From Endothia cerciana (taxonomy: Eukaryota; Ascomycota; Sordariomycetes; Diaporthales; Cryphonectriaceae): a stretch of 64,000 bases of DNA. Numbering within the stretch: position 1 is the first letter of the stretch; every line of letters begins with the position of its first letter. Shown piece after piece: positions 1 to 11,684 of this stretch. A model generated the notes under the pieces. The model ran no database searches. It saw only the letters and a list, made by a program, of their open reading frames with translations, and had not been told where the DNA came from. The position numbers were made by a program, and so were the translations under genes. Location of the stretch: the NCBI GenBank assembly GCA_026119935.1, contig JALRMH010000015.1:434001-498000 (forward strand). The letters run 5' to 3'.

Positions 1-2166
1 GTCAGACGGATAGGCACCCGACAGTCCGGTTCCACCGCAGGTGTCGCGTGAGCGTGCAGGACCTCGAGGCCTTTTACTAGGCCAATGGACGTACTACGTC
101 AAAGTCCGCATGCGTCCTCAGAACGCCAAATGCAGCACCCCAGAGATCCAAGGCCGCGGGGGCCTTGGGGAACCCTTGGCTCTGCTGCAGGCGAGATTGT
201 TTCAGGTTCTGATTCCCGCTGGCATGCCACGTTTGCTATTGCGTGAGGATGCATGAAGTTGTTGTCGGGCGGCGAATCACCTACACGGGAAACGTGGAGG
301 TGTATTGCGCCAGCGATCTCCTTGTTGGTCACGGGGGCCCTCTTGCTGCCCACTGCTGCTGCGGGAACGCGGGAGTGCCAACACACACAATCAGTTACAC
401 ACAGCTCGCCAGCTGTACTGCGCACCGAGCGAAGCTGCCAAGCACGTACTGAACAGTACGGAGCACCTTGAGTGCAAGAGCACACCAGCAGGCCTGTCGC
501 GTGGCCGCCTCTTCCCCGGTGGTCATACGTGGGGTGGGGCGCTCGCGGGGCCAGATATCTTTTGCCTTCCCTCTTCTCCAGTCAGCCCGTTCCCGGACTG
601 CTCACCGGCTGAGACTAGCCTCACGTGCGCACCATGAGGTCGATTTGCATATGCCGACGTAGTTTCATTGGACCAAGTTGTGCCTGCATGCCAACATGAC
701 CTATCCCTATGGCTCGTTGTGACAGGTCTTACAGATCTGATCTGGACGGCTGCTTGTGTCTGCCTGACACGGTCTGGCCGTACTTTGTGAGACCTGCTTG
801 ACCGGAATTCGACAGGGCCACTACTTAGAGCGGCCACGCTCTCAATGCAAGGGTGCTACCCGAAAGGGGGCTCTGGGTATACTGTTAGTCAGTCGCTTGG
901 GTTGACCTCTGGCTGTGGTCGATCCGCATCCCACCGCATTTCGGCACCGCCGGCCGTATCCTGCGCACAACTCTGAGCACTCGCCCTTATCCGCAGCGCT
1001 TTTGCACAGCATTAAGTTTGTCGGACGAATGCTGTATGCACACGAGGTAACCTTAATCATCCTGGTCGATCTTGATCTCATAGTGGGGACGATGTCGGGA
1101 GGCTCTACCACCGCTTGCCCTGCCGGGTTCGGCCACTGGCCCTGGGGTAAGTCACGAAGGGTGTCATCTTGTCGACCGACGGCGATATTGTCTGAGAATC
1201 ACGCCAATTGCCATACTAAAATCCCCTCAACTTTGATCCCGTGCCGTCACAAGATTTCCATCTCATCGAGTCTTGGTGTTGATGACGGGTGGGCCCAAAT
1301 CTTAATCCGATGTAGCGGCCCGTCCCGTGCCGAAATTTCCCCCTCAAACCCTGGACGAAGATGCCAGTCCAGACTGCAGGCGTGTCTCTCTTCGCGGTTG
1401 TGGGCTTCTCGCCGCGTCTTCTTGGTGGATACCGGTCAACAGGATGGCTCCGGGGGCATGAGCCAGGAGACTGGAGCGCGTGGCCCCTGGGGGTGTTGAA
1501 AGTCCCCTGGTATCCGCGAGGCGGCTATTGTGTGCCGAGGCCTCCAGGCGGCCAGTGAGCAGCTCCAACTTCGATGGTCCTCATGCATGGGTCTAGAAGG
1601 CCCTTCTCAAAGCGTCGGCACAATGTCAAGGCAACAGCATGGTCGAGATCTTCGTCGAACGTAAATTAGCTCGCAGGCTGGCCTGTTTCTCTCAACGGCC
1701 GGATCTGCAACTCTGCTTGCTGCAGCAAGGTTATGTGGCTCCAGGCATTTATTGGGTGGCACGCAGGAGTGAGACAACGAGCTGGAGAATCTGTTTCGTC
1801 TTGTCAGGTTGCTTCAAGGCGGGTATCATTTTTTCGTACCTCATTACATATAAACAAGAAAATCAAACACAATATTTTGGATGCTATGCAAACCGTGCCT
1901 TCCATGGCGATGCTCCTCTCCTTGTTTTCCAATCGAGAAAGAGACCGGTACGCCGGCCATAGAATATGTCCAGTGATAACCAATTATGTACAATAAGATT
2001 GCATCCCGGTGGGTTATCCTCTTGTTCCCCTTTCCGACGAACCACCCTAACATATCTTGCTTGTCTCTTTGGGGGGCTGCCCTTCTAGGATAACCCTCCT
2101 GTGCCGGGTGTCTTCGCAGGACGCTTCTTCATGGTCCTAGTCTTGAATCTTGTAATATCGAAATGA
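1..2166. other. Gene-free stretch, 2.2 kb
   Basis: No reading frame here has convincing protein character, and no domain, tRNA or transposon motif was recognised on either strand. Base composition is mixed. The right-hand part is the downstream flank of the Ima1-like gene that ends at 2167. Any gene whose body lies left of the window could contribute UTR here, but nothing shows it. Confidence 0.5.
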
Positions 2167-4126
2167 CTAGAACAGATGGTCGTAAGCCCAATTTCCCGAC
2201 ACGGCGAGGCAGAGTCCAAGTATCAGATACGTCATTTTTGACAAGAGTGTCTGGCCCTGGGCGCTGCTAGGCACCCCCTGTTCAAGCTCGTGACGGCTCG
2301 GATTCAGGGTGAGACTGCTCTGCAAAAGCCCCGACAACGTATCTCGCTCATCGCTTGGCGGTCTTGGGAAAAATGACGGGTTCGCAAACGTGGTCCCAAG
2401 GTTGGATGGCGACTGAGACTGACTAAAACTCAAGCCCGTGCTGCTGCCCTGGAACCGGATCGCGCTCGTCGTCGTGGTGACAGGTTTATTCCTGATTATC
2501 GGCGCGTTGGGCGGGTTGAATATCCGCTGTGCAGGTGTGGTGGGAGCGGGCGGCACCTTGGCCCAGAATACCCCCGGCTTTTCTTGCACTGGGGTCTCGT
2601 TGAACTTCAAGTTACGTGATTGACGTGGCTGATAAGTGCTGAAGGCTCGGTGTTGAGACTGTGTGGGCGACCAGTCCATTTCCACATCGTAGTTGATCCG
2701 TTGGCTGTCTCGAACTTGAGCTCGAGTCCGGGGGCGGGGACGGTCTGCTATGCTAAGATCACCTAATCCATAGCCGGTGGTGGTCGACTGTCGTGGCGGG
2801 TTGAGGTCCCTGAACGGGTTGGGGCCCAAGAGGCCTGCAGACGGATCGAATGAACTCCGTGGAGCCGGAGTGGGCATGTGATCAAAGTGGTCAGTGGTGG
2901 TAAACTTTGAGATGTATGGCGACGGTTCAAGTGAGGGCCCGGGTGTGGGGTCGTTCAGAATCTCATCGAGGATATCAGCCATGCTCTGCTCGCCGCCTCC
3001 TCCTCGCGAGTCGGGTGGCTGAACAACTGGCGGAGAAGATGGGGTGGCGCCGAGGCTACTAGGTTTCGGCTGCCAAAGAGGTGTGTGATCCGTGTGAATC
3101 GATCCTAGGGCTTTGCTGTAGAGGAAATACATAAAGGTCGCCATGAAGGTATGTGCAACAACTTGAACAGTGACCCGTGATGCTGAAGCAGCAGGCAGTA
3201 CAGAGATATTGCGCCAACCAGGGATTTTAAGGATCAAAATCAATGCTTGGTGGGAGTAGAAGGCGCGGCGTCCAACCAGGTGTTTGGTGAAGCCGTTGTA
3301 GGTCTCTACCCATCGAGGGTTCCACCAACTACTCAGCAAAGTTGTCCAGAAGCTCCAGTGGATAATGCGGTCTGGCGACGGGAAGTGGCCAGTCAAGAGG
3401 TGGCCGGTGCGAGCGGCCAATGTGGCCCATGATTTGCTGTCAAATTCATGGGGTCTGGCGAGGACGGTCTGTTGTATGAGTAGTATGTGCCACAGCAGCT
3501 GCAGCATGAGAGAGATAATCCACAACCACTTGCCGGCGAAATGCCAGTAGTGACCCGGAGTGGTGGTAAGGAGAACTCGGGTTTGCGCGCTGCGGTCAAG
3601 CATGCGGCGTAGATGATCTGTCTTTGCGGTGTAGGCAGCCTTGTCGAGCTGCTCGTGAACCTTGGGCTCACAATCCGCGCAAACTTGAGGATAGCGCCTC
3701 TCAAGGCCGCGGCGGAACTTGTAATAGTTGCGCTCTCGCTCGGCGTACTCGGGGTCGTCTGGGTCGTCGGGGAAGTACTGAGCCAACGAGGATATGAACA
3801 GATGTTGATTGGTCAAGCACTTCCTGCAGAAGATCTGGTTGGTGGGGGGAGGCGGGGTGGATCCACGGCGGACGTAGGTGGGAGCGTCCGGAGTGGCCGT
3901 CGTGGCGACAGGAGGGTCGGTGATCTCGCCATTCTGTGTTGCGGTGTCAGTCCCGTTTTCGTCTCAACAGATGGCGCGGCCTGAAGCGACTTACGGTATC
4001 GAGGTAGTTGGTAGCATTGCACTTGTCGCACTCGAAGTGCTGAATGCGACCATCGTAACGCGTCGCGGACCTGCGCCCGCAGTAGAAGCACGTCAGGAGC
4101 TTATTGAGCTTCCGTCGGGGTGCCAT
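2167..4126 (-). CDS. Ima1-like inner nuclear membrane protein
   Basis: Two exons (3995-4126 and 2167-3933) with one 61-nt intron give about 632 aa. The N-terminus is an Ima1_N-type domain with four CxxC pairs (CFYC, CDKC, CRKC, CADC) expected to bind zinc, followed by a charged region rich in RR and E. Hydrophobic segments lie around residues 175-205, 220-235 and 280-305, and a last one sits at the extreme C-terminus (LILGLCLAV). Between them is a long disordered Pro/Ser/Thr-rich part. Family knowledge: Ima1 (fission yeast) and Samp1/TMEM201 (human) sit in the inner nuclear membrane and link chromatin or the cytoskeleton to the envelope. The start at 4126 was chosen because MAPRRK leads directly into the zinc domain and the splice restores it. 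It is divergent from ALG14. Confidence 0.85.
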
Positions 4127-4865
4127 TGTGGGGATTTACGCATCGCAATGTGTCAGACTTGTAGTGTCTGTCTGGGTGTTTCGAGGATATCGAGCTCTGG
4201 TTCGAGGTATCCTTATAGAGCTGAAATGGTTTGTTGACTTTTGCGCCGTGGACTGTGTCTTTGTTGGCTGGGTGAAGCGGAGAGAAAATCGACGACGACA
4301 TGTGACTAGGAAGCTGGCTGGAATTTGGAGTCGACTACTACGAGCGCGCAGACCTTAGGCGCTGCAATTGGGGGGCACCCGGCTAGCGGCGTAAGGCTGA
4401 AGCAGGGCCTACCTCAAGGATCTCCCGCTGCCATCCCTGTCACACCCTGCAACCTCAACTGCTGTCTTCTTTGAAACTCGCCTCGACGATTGAATTGGGA
4501 TGGATCAAAGTGGCACAACTGGATCCCTTCTCTGTGGTCGTCGAACCTGAACTGCAGTTTTCAATGCACGCATACTAACTCCACGACCAAGTCTCCCAGC
4601 AGTATGATATGTGATCAGATTGCAAGATTTCATCTTGAATTCGATCATACATCCTCTGCTTTTGGGGGCGTGGCGGACGTGGTCTCAAGGCAGGACCCAA
4701 GAGGAAGATCAAGCCAAGTAAGTGTAAAAATTTGTACCTTCAATGGCACGAGGCTCACAATAGGACAGCCTTTCGCACCCTCTTTCTGCCCCTCAAGGGA
4801 ACCATCCACGGGATCACCATCACACTTATCTAAACAGTCTGACTTGATCGTACACCTCTTCAGCC
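4127..4865. promoter_or_regulatory. Divergent promoter region, Ima1-like / ALG14
   Basis: A 739-bp gap between two divergently transcribed start codons, so it should carry both promoters. On the + strand a GTAAGT donor at 4718 and an acceptor ending CACAATAG at 4763 could form a 46-nt intron in the ALG14 5' UTR. No TATA box was seen at a usual distance. Confidence 0.45.
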
Positions 4866-5996
4866 ATGGCTCCAATCACACTATCTGGCACCCAGTTGGC
4901 CGCCAGTGAGAAAAAGGGGAAGCGGCAGGCTCGTCTGTGGCCATTCAGAAAACAGTTCTCTGGCGCCATCAGAGACCTCGTGGGTGATCCCGACCTATCT
5001 TTGATCGACGGGTCTTCCCATGTCCTTCGAATTGGAATCTGGATTGCGTTGGTTGCCTTTCTACTGGTAGTTTACAGTGCTGTCGCCTTATACTACTTGG
5101 GTCTGGCCGGAGGTCTGTATGCATTCATCTTCCTTGTTGCCCTTGTTGCGCAGGGTCTCCTTGTAAGCCAATGCATTCCCTGACATTTAGATAGTTCTAC
5201 GTTCTGGGCACCAGTTAATCTTTGAACTTAGGTTCGTACTGTCCCGGTCCGTGGTCGGCGCATTCGCAAGATGGCAGATTTGGAGTCAGGCTTGAAGAGT
5301 GGCAGGAAGGATGCAGCACCAGATCTTTCTGAACTTCCAGCAGTCTCCTACCTCTATGTCCTGGGCTCTGGCGGCCACACCACAGAGATGATGGCGCTTA
5401 TCAAGCAGAGCTTCAAGGCCAACAAGAACCAACACCGGCGCTACATCATCACCGACGGAGACACACACTCTATCAATACCAGCATGGGTCTCGAGAAGCT
5501 GATCCGCACTAACTGTGGAGACGATGCAGGTACTCATGACACGCTCATCGTTACCCGAGCCCGTGCTGTCCACCAGAGCTATTTCACCTCCGTCTTCACC
5601 TCGGCCAACTGCGCTCTCGAGATCATTGCAGCCTTGATCATGGCCCCTCCTAAGCGTGCTGGTCAGCCAAATGCAGAGGACTTCAGATACCCTCACGTCA
5701 TCGTCACCAATGGTCCAGGCACGGGTTTCATCGTGGGCCTTGTGGCCTTTGTTCTCAGGGTCCTGTGTTGCGCCCCTGAGGACCGACTGAAAGTCGTCTT
5801 CTTCGAGACCTGGGCTAGAGATCACAAGCTGGGCCTCACCGGGAGACTGTTCAAGAGGACCGGGATTGCTGATCTCTTCCTGGTCCAGTCCCATACACTG
5901 GCCAGGGCTGTTGGCAAGGCCAATATTGGCAATGTCAACTTCCGCTATGCCCAGTTGCCACGTCCGGCCACTGATTCCAACAGTTCCAAGAAGTGA
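4866..5996 (+). CDS. ALG14: ALG14, UDP-GlcNAc transferase subunit
   Basis: Exons 4866-5162 and 5232-5996 (69-nt intron) encode about 353 aa. Alg14 is the ER membrane anchor that recruits catalytic Alg13 to add the second GlcNAc to dolichol-PP-GlcNAc in N-glycan precursor assembly, on the cytosolic face of the ER. Visible support: two hydrophobic stretches at about residues 55-99, then the family hallmark YLYVLGSGGHTTEM, then the Rossmann-like body with VTNGPGTG and FFETWAR motifs and a C-terminal RYAQLP. It is longer than yeast Alg14 (237 aa) because of the N-terminal cytosolic/TM extension, which is common in filamentous fungi. The intron contains an in-frame stop, so retention would truncate the protein after the membrane anchor. 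Confidence 0.95.
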
Positions 5997-6163
5997 AGGC
6001 TGATTGGGGACACACTTTCACCCCGGTCTGGGGCATATTTCATGTACATTATACTCCTGCCCCTGAGAGGCAGGACATAGATCCTGAGGGGCTTCTTGCT
6101 CACCGCTGCGGATGAACTTGAGAGAGTTTTTTTATTTTTCTAAATCGTAACCCTTCCACCCCT

Positions 6164-7017
6164 CTATGGTATCACCTCCTCATCCTCTATCCCGAGTTCA
6201 GCCAAGTTCTTCTTGTTATCCTCAGTACTAAAGTTGGCATAGGCCGAGTCTCTCTCTGCCGTGATCTTGGCCGATTCGGCCTGGGCCCACTTCCTCCAGT
6301 TGTCGTACGCCGAGTCCTCCAGCTCCATGCCGATCTGTAACCTGCTCTTGCCAAAGTACGCGCCTACCATGCGCGCCTCCTCCTGCGCGATCCTCCTCTC
6401 GATTTCCTCCTGCTGCCGTATCAGGTAGAGCTCCTTCCGCGCCAAGTCGTAGGCTTGCTCCTTTGTCTGTGGCCTGTGGATCACCTCCAAGTCTCCTGTG
6501 GCCTCGTTCCGCACCGTTTCGGGGAGGCCGTTTTCCATCAGCCATAGCTGCCGCTGAACGACTCTGTGACACCCGCTCCGTCAGCCTGACACGCCATCCT
6601 GGATCCCGGCCACGAATGACAAACCCAGAATACTCACGATTCGCCGGTGACCTGCATCCCCGGCTGTCTCAGGCCCTTTCCCCAGTTGACAAGTCTCGCA
6701 TCCTTGCCATCGTACTCGACCGCGATCCTGGGCCGTGCCAGCTCCCACGGGTGGTCCCTGAAGAAGGTCCGGCGCAGCTCGTCCTCGGGGAAGCTGATGC
6801 ACTGCGGCTTGAACAGGTTCTTTGGCCTGCGCTGCCTGGGGTCCGGTTCGCGGTGTGGCGTTGGTCTCGGGCGCGTCAGCAACTCGGACGGTGGTATCCG
6901 CTCGATGACCTTCAGCCAGACCGGCGGCACGACAAACTCGTCCTTGCCCTTGCGCGGGTGGGCGAGGCTGATCTTTGCGGTTTGGTAGATGCGCGCGGGG
7001 CGGAACGAGCGGCCCAT
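6164..7017 (-). CDS. RSM25: Mitochondrial small-subunit ribosomal protein mS23 (Rsm25)
   Basis: Exons 6638-7017 and 6164-6563 with a 74-nt intron give 259 aa, close to yeast Rsm25 (264 aa). The N-terminus MGRSFRPARIYQTA and the following VPPVWLKVIERIPPSELLTRP segment are typical of the mS23/Rsm25 family, which builds the mitochondrial 37S/SSU. The C-terminal half is a long charged helix (arginine/glutamate-rich QEEIERRIAQEEAR, then a region ending EDEEVIP). The junction falls inside a Ser codon and keeps frame. The gene is divergent from a PPR gene, so two nuclear genes for mitochondrial gene expression share one promoter region. Confidence 0.9.
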
Positions 7018-7428
7018 GTTGGGCGCTGGGGATACAATGACGGGCTAGATTGCTTCAGATGCTGAACAGGGTCGAGGAAAAGGAGGTTTCCGCTTCCGGT
7101 TGCTCCTCTTCGCCGTCAGGGGGACCCGTCGTCGCGTGTGGTTGCTCGAGTTGACGTCGAGCCAAAAATTTCCCGACCCGGCTCGAGCTTATCCTCACCC
7201 CTGCAGGGAGCTTTAGCTGCGGCGATAAGAGTGTCGGGACCCCACCCAAAATTCCATCCCGGGGCGCGCTGGAGAGAGCTTGGGTTTTCTCAAGTTTTGT
7301 TATTTGCTTCCCAAGCCCAACACGAAACCTCAACTGTTGTCACACCTCTCTGCAGCACCCTCGCCGCCCAGCTCGTTTTCCAAGGATTGGCGGCACGGCG
7401 GCAGCGGAGCCACAATGTGGGACAGCTC
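7018..7428. promoter_or_regulatory. Divergent promoter, mS23 / PPR
   Basis: A 411-bp gap between start codons. On the + strand the PPR frame is open back to 7138 but contains no ATG before 7429, so this part is read as 5' UTR. No clear TATA box was seen. Confidence 0.5.
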
Positions 7429-9336
7429 ATGAAAGTCATCAGTCGAATAGAAGGGTCCTTGTGCGGCGCATTTCTCAACAACAAACGGCAGGGTTTCTGG
7501 TCGAGCCCCAGTCTTGGGGGAGGGACGAGGACTGTACATGGACGCCCATCGCAGCCGAGGCAGCGTCGGCGAGAATATAATGCTGGTGGTGCCTCCAGAC
7601 GCCGGCGTGAAATACCCGAATTCTTCACACCATGGGTTCCGCCTCCTGTCGAGGTGAAGGCAGTCCCCTCTATTCCAAGAGCTGGGGATGGTGCATCCAG
7701 GTTCTCGACCACCCTGGTCACGAAGCGATGGAGTCACACGGTTGCCGAGAGGGAGGACGACAAGTTGCCGCAGCGAAAGGACATTGGCCTTCCATCGGGC
7801 TTCTTTCAGAACAAGCAAGAAATGCTGTCTCTGGTAGACCAGACCCAGCAGAGCACGGTCGACGAGCACCTCAACTTCGCCAAGGATCCCTACATGAGAG
7901 GATACGCGACTGCGGACGGACCCGAGCTGACGGTCTCTGAGCTCGCGGATGACCAGGATTTCCCATCCTTCTCGGAGGTCACGGAAGGAGGCGACAGCGT
8001 TCAGCGGACTGTTGCCGAGCTCTGGCGCGCCACCCAGCGCCGGCTCGCCAATCCTCACAAGACGGACGCCGACTACATCTACCACCTGTATCAGACGCTG
8101 CCGGAGCCACGTATGCCATATCTTCACTCGAAGATTCGGCATAACCTCATGAGGGTCCTCGGCCGGGAGGAAAAGAACCACACATTCATGCTGCGCTATT
8201 TCGCCGTGGTCACAGACATCCAGCGGAGCGGTCTGCGTCTTACCCGACCGGAATGGAACGCCGCGCTATCTTTTGCAGGCCGCTACGTCGGACAGTCGAC
8301 CGAGATCGAGGCGGCATCCGCCTTACGCCTCTGGAAGGAGATGGAGACCGACGCTGGCATCAAGGGCAATACGGTCACCTTCAACATCCTGTTCGATGTC
8401 GCCTCCAAAGCGGGCAATTTCGTCTTAGCAGAGATGCTCTACAAGGAGATGGAGAAGCGTGGCTTCCGGTACAATCGCTACCACCATGTCTCCCTGATCC
8501 ACTTCTTCGGACTCAAGATGGACAGTGATGGCATCCGCGCCGCGTACAAGGAGATGGTCGAGGCGGGCGAGATGATCGATACAGTCGTCTTGAATAGCGT
8601 CATCGCGGGTTTCCTGCGGTGTGGCGAGGAGTATGCGGCCGAGAGCGTTTACGAGAAGATGAAGGCGGTGTACCAGAGGGCGCCGGAGATGCCCTATCGC
8701 AACTATATGAGCGGTAAGGTCATTTCGAAGGTGCTGATCATGTTCGCAAAGATCTCCAAGGAGGCCGCCGCCAAAGACGGTAAGGGCGACGAGGGAGACG
8801 GGGGCCATCTGCGCCGCCACTTCCAGAAGGTCTCACCCATCGTGCCCGACATACAGACATACCGCATCCTCCTCAATCACTACGCCGTGCGCATCTCCGC
8901 CCTGGACAAGGTCGCGCACTTCCTCGACGACATGAAATGGTTCCGAATCCCCCTCCACGGCTCTGTCTTCCTCGCGCTCTTCAAGGGTTTCGCCATCTAC
9001 GGCGGCCGCAAGGGCCAGCAGTGGAACCCTCAGCGGCTCGGCAACGTGTGGAAGGCCTTCAAGTCCGCGCTTGCGGAAAACGCAAATGATCTCTACGTTG
9101 ATATCTGGATGGCCAAGTGGATCCTGCAGGCGTTTCGCAAGTGTGACACCGGAGACAGGGTGTGGCAGGTGTGGACGGAACTGCGGCCGCATTGCGAGAG
9201 GGACTTTGAGCCGGAGCAGGTCAAGCCGTTTGAGCAGTTCCTAGTCGGTCTGTTCCAGGACGAAGATGAGCAGAAGGTGTTCAGGGACAAAGGCATGTTC
9301 GGCAAGACGGAGCGGGGTGGGAGAAGGATGTGGTGA
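7429..9336 (+). CDS. Pentatricopeptide repeat protein, probably mitochondrial
   Basis: A single exon of 635 aa from the first in-frame ATG. The N-terminal 70 residues are Arg/Ser/Gly-rich with almost no acidic residues, as expected for a mitochondrial presequence. From about residue 280 helical PPR-like units follow: NTVTFNILFDVASKAGN, then AEMLYKEMEKRGF, VVLNSVIAGFLRCG and VPDIQTYRILLNHYAVR. The 35-residue pattern is degenerate, as usual in fungal PPR proteins such as those acting on COX1 or ATP synthase mRNAs. Role inferred: binding or translational control of a mitochondrial transcript; the target cannot be read from sequence. An upstream non-ATG extension to 7138 is open but unlikely. Neighbouring mS23 fits a mitochondrial role. 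Confidence 0.85.
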   Translation: MKVISRIEGSLCGAFLNNKRQGFWSSPSLGGGTRTVHGRPSQPRQRRREYNAGGASRRRREIPEFFTPWVPPPVEVKAVPSIPRAGDGASRFSTTLVTKRWSHTVAEREDDKLPQRKDIGLPSGFFQNKQEMLSLVDQTQQSTVDEHLNFAKDPYMRGYATADGPELTVSELADDQDFPSFSEVTEGGDSVQRTVAELWRATQRRLANPHKTDADYIYHLYQTLPEPRMPYLHSKIRHNLMRVLGREEKNHTFMLRYFAVVTDIQRSGLRLTRPEWNAALSFAGRYVGQSTEIEAASALRLWKEMETDAGIKGNTVTFNILFDVASKAGNFVLAEMLYKEMEKRGFRYNRYHHVSLIHFFGLKMDSDGIRAAYKEMVEAGEMIDTVVLNSVIAGFLRCGEEYAAESVYEKMKAVYQRAPEMPYRNYMSGKVISKVLIMFAKISKEAAAKDGKGDEGDGGHLRRHFQKVSPIVPDIQTYRILLNHYAVRISALDKVAHFLDDMKWFRIPLHGSVFLALFKGFAIYGGRKGQQWNPQRLGNVWKAFKSALAENANDLYVDIWMAKWILQAFRKCDTGDRVWQVWTELRPHCERDFEPEQVKPFEQFLVGLFQDEDEQKVFRDKGMFGKTERGGRRMW

Positions 9337-10740
9337 GTGCGAATAGAGAAAGTGTAGATATATAGGTGATACCACTTGTACAGATCTGAAGAATTTAAGC
9401 AAAATTTTATATAACTTTATTGCGTATCCAACGATCTCGACAGCGTTCTGAGTCTTTGGGACCAATGCAGATGACAAGAGAGATGAATTGATGGAGCTCG
9501 ATGGAACGTTGCCAAGCACAAAGACGCTGCCGTGGCCTCGTCTGTAGTATGGTTTCTGCCAGCATGCACAATCTACCACGCTATTTGCCCAAGCCTGTAG
9601 CTAAAATGCCGTCGTCGTGAAGATCTTGTGGAGCGCAAGACCCTTCGCGCCCCCAGACAGGTACTTTCCTTTCACAGTTCAAGCACATCAGGCCAAGTCA
9701 AGACATGAATCATGCCCCTTGGGCAGCCCGATCGTCCAGCATTACTTGCTTAGATTCTTGTACGAGCACTTGGGATGACATACATCCCTCGTGGAGTTCA
9801 TGGCACATCTGTCCTGCTCTGCACGGCGCCTATCATAGCCGTGCCAAGCCCCCCCCCCCCCCCTTCCCCGGAGACCAGATCGACGGCAAGTGACTACATG
9901 GCGCGATAGGGTCCTCGATATGTCGAAGCGAACTGCCAGCTGTACTCGATGCAAATGTTGGCTTTTTAAAACCGGAATGGACAGCATACACTCCTGCATC
10001 CCTCGAAGAGGGATTATCTTGACGTGCTTCTTGCTTCATTCTTTATTTCCCCTGGATACACGTCGCCTCTACATATCGCTTCATCCACTGGAGAGGGTAT
10101 ACCAAATATCGCGGAGATAAAGTGCGGCAATGTTGACCCACCACACAACCAGACTGCGAGCACCACATCTGCCACAACCAACGACGTCTCATCTTCCGTC
10201 CACCAGGAGTCGGCGCTCCGCAGAATTCCGGTCGAGATCCAGCAATACATGTATTCGTACATCCACGACCACGACCCAAGGCCACCCCCTTCCCAATGCG
10301 ATAAAGCTGCCGCCATGTGAAGAACGGGCCGAGGCAAGGGCGGGACCGAAGGAGGCAACCCATGATGCGTGTGCTGGGAGGAAAGGAAGTCGCTCGTCAT
10401 CGCCATTAGTCTTGCCGAAAGGGAACATGAAGGGGGCCTAGACGGTGATATCGAAGGACAAGTGGGAACTCCCCTTCTACGTGCGTCTCGGTCGAAGCGC
10501 GGCTTCGACCTCATCTCTCAGTCCTAAGATCATCCTGCGAGGAAGACTGGAGCTCGTCTCAGGGTTCATGGAAACAAGAGGCAGGGGCTCAAGGAAACTC
10601 GATTGCTGAGGACGTCTATAGTCGGATCTATCCACACACAAGCTCTCCTGTGCCCACCCAGCCCATCGTGCCCCCCCCTGCGTCGTGATATACAAGCCCA
10701 TGGTCGCCATCGCTCGCCGGGCCATGTCGACTCGAGAGAT
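9337..10740. other. Convergent intergenic region PPR / COX8
   Basis: 1.4 kb holding the 3' flanks of two convergent genes. It contains an A/T-rich stretch just after the PPR stop, a 15-nt C tract at 9849-9863 and no credible gene. Several overlapping reading frames at 10014-10514 have no protein-like composition. Confidence 0.5.
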
Positions 10741-11051
10741 TTATGCCTTAGGCTTGTAGGATTGCCAAGCTGTAAAGTCAAGGTCAGCCTCGTCCCCGGG
10801 ACCAAAACAGCACGCGAAAGCGGGGGTGTGAAGAAAGGTGACGCACCGGCAATGCCGAAGGGCGCGCTGAAGCCGGCGATGCAGTAGCCCCAGAACAGGA
10901 TGGGGAAGGACTTCTTCCTGGGGTCGAAGGGGATGTTGGTGTAAGGGCCCTCGGCGTAGTGGTAGGGCGAGGACATCCGGGGGCGGGTGGCGTGGAAGCC
11001 TCTGCGGCCAGCGACCTGGGTTGTCGCGCGGACGGCGGCGCGGGAGAGCAT
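10741..11051 (-). CDS. COX8: Cytochrome c oxidase subunit VIIc (yeast Cox8)
   Basis: Exons 10847-11051 and 10741-10769 encode 77 aa; the second exon is only 29 nt. A cleavable presequence (MLSRAAVRATTQVAGRRGFHATRP) ends with a typical mitochondrial processing context. The mature part has YTNIPFD and one transmembrane helix (FPILFWGYCIAGFSAPFGIA), then WQSYKPKA. Cox8/COX7C is a small nuclear-encoded subunit of complex IV in the inner mitochondrial membrane. Without the splice the frame runs into intron sequence right after the membrane helix; the 77-nt intron with a TTTACAG acceptor restores the conserved WQSYK tail. Divergent from MTR4. Confidence 0.93.
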
Positions 11052-11684
11052 CTGGTGGCACGGGCGTCAGTCAGTTAGTCAATCAGCCTCGATCGTTTCC
11101 AATTGATCGTGTCAGACGTGTGAGGCGTACTTTGGATGTGGTATACGCGGCTGGCGTCTGGTGCAGCAGGGTTGGGTTCTGAAGCTGTGACGTTGATACG
11201 GGTTTGAGACGTTGATTTCTTGTGTCGTACGAGGTTGAGAGCTGCGGGCTATTTTCAGCCTGGAATTGGCGGCAACCAAAAGTCAGGACAGGCACGCCAG
11301 GGTTGCAAGGGTTGCAAGGGTTGCAAGGGTTAGGACCTGTGCTGTATGCTATCTTATCGCCTTGTCAGGTCCCCACTTCGGTCTTTGTTACCGGGCAGTT
11401 CTCCGAGTGGTACCTCCGTACTTGTAATAAAGGGAAAGGAAAAAAAAAAAGGTTCAGAGGTTGACGATCTCGATCCGCGGTGCCTCACGTTCCCACTAGT
11501 CTCGACCTTGCCCAACCCTCCTCACCCAGCCGCTTCTGGGCGTTTCAGCGGTCGCGATCCTTTCTGATCCTGATCGCATGGACTGCAGCTACTTTTTGCC
11601 CTTCAACAGATACCCAATATCCTCGGTTGATCCTTGTTACTGCAGCGTCTCGGCGACATTCTCTCCCCTCCGCGAGTCGTCGGC
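11052..11684. promoter_or_regulatory. Divergent promoter, COX8 / MTR4
   Basis: 633 bp between two start codons. It contains a small 9-bp tandem repeat (listed separately) and an A-rich run at about 11438-11449. CCACCAG directly precedes the COX8 ATG and could be the acceptor of a 5' UTR intron. No TATA box stands out. Confidence 0.45.
11300..11334. repeat. 9-bp tandem repeat (GGGTTGCAA)x3 plus partial
   Basis: Three perfect copies of GGGTTGCAA at 11300-11326 followed by GGGTTAGG. It lies in the shared COX8/MTR4 upstream region. It could be a simple minisatellite or a cluster of binding sites; nothing in the sequence distinguishes these. Confidence 0.8.

Noticed and set aside
915..1499. 194-codon + strand ORF in the left gene-free region
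   Set aside because: Starts at GTG, has no recognisable domain and no coding-like codon bias.
10014..10514. 166-codon - strand ORF between PPR and COX8
   Set aside because: Low-complexity, overlaps four other open frames, no splice or start support.
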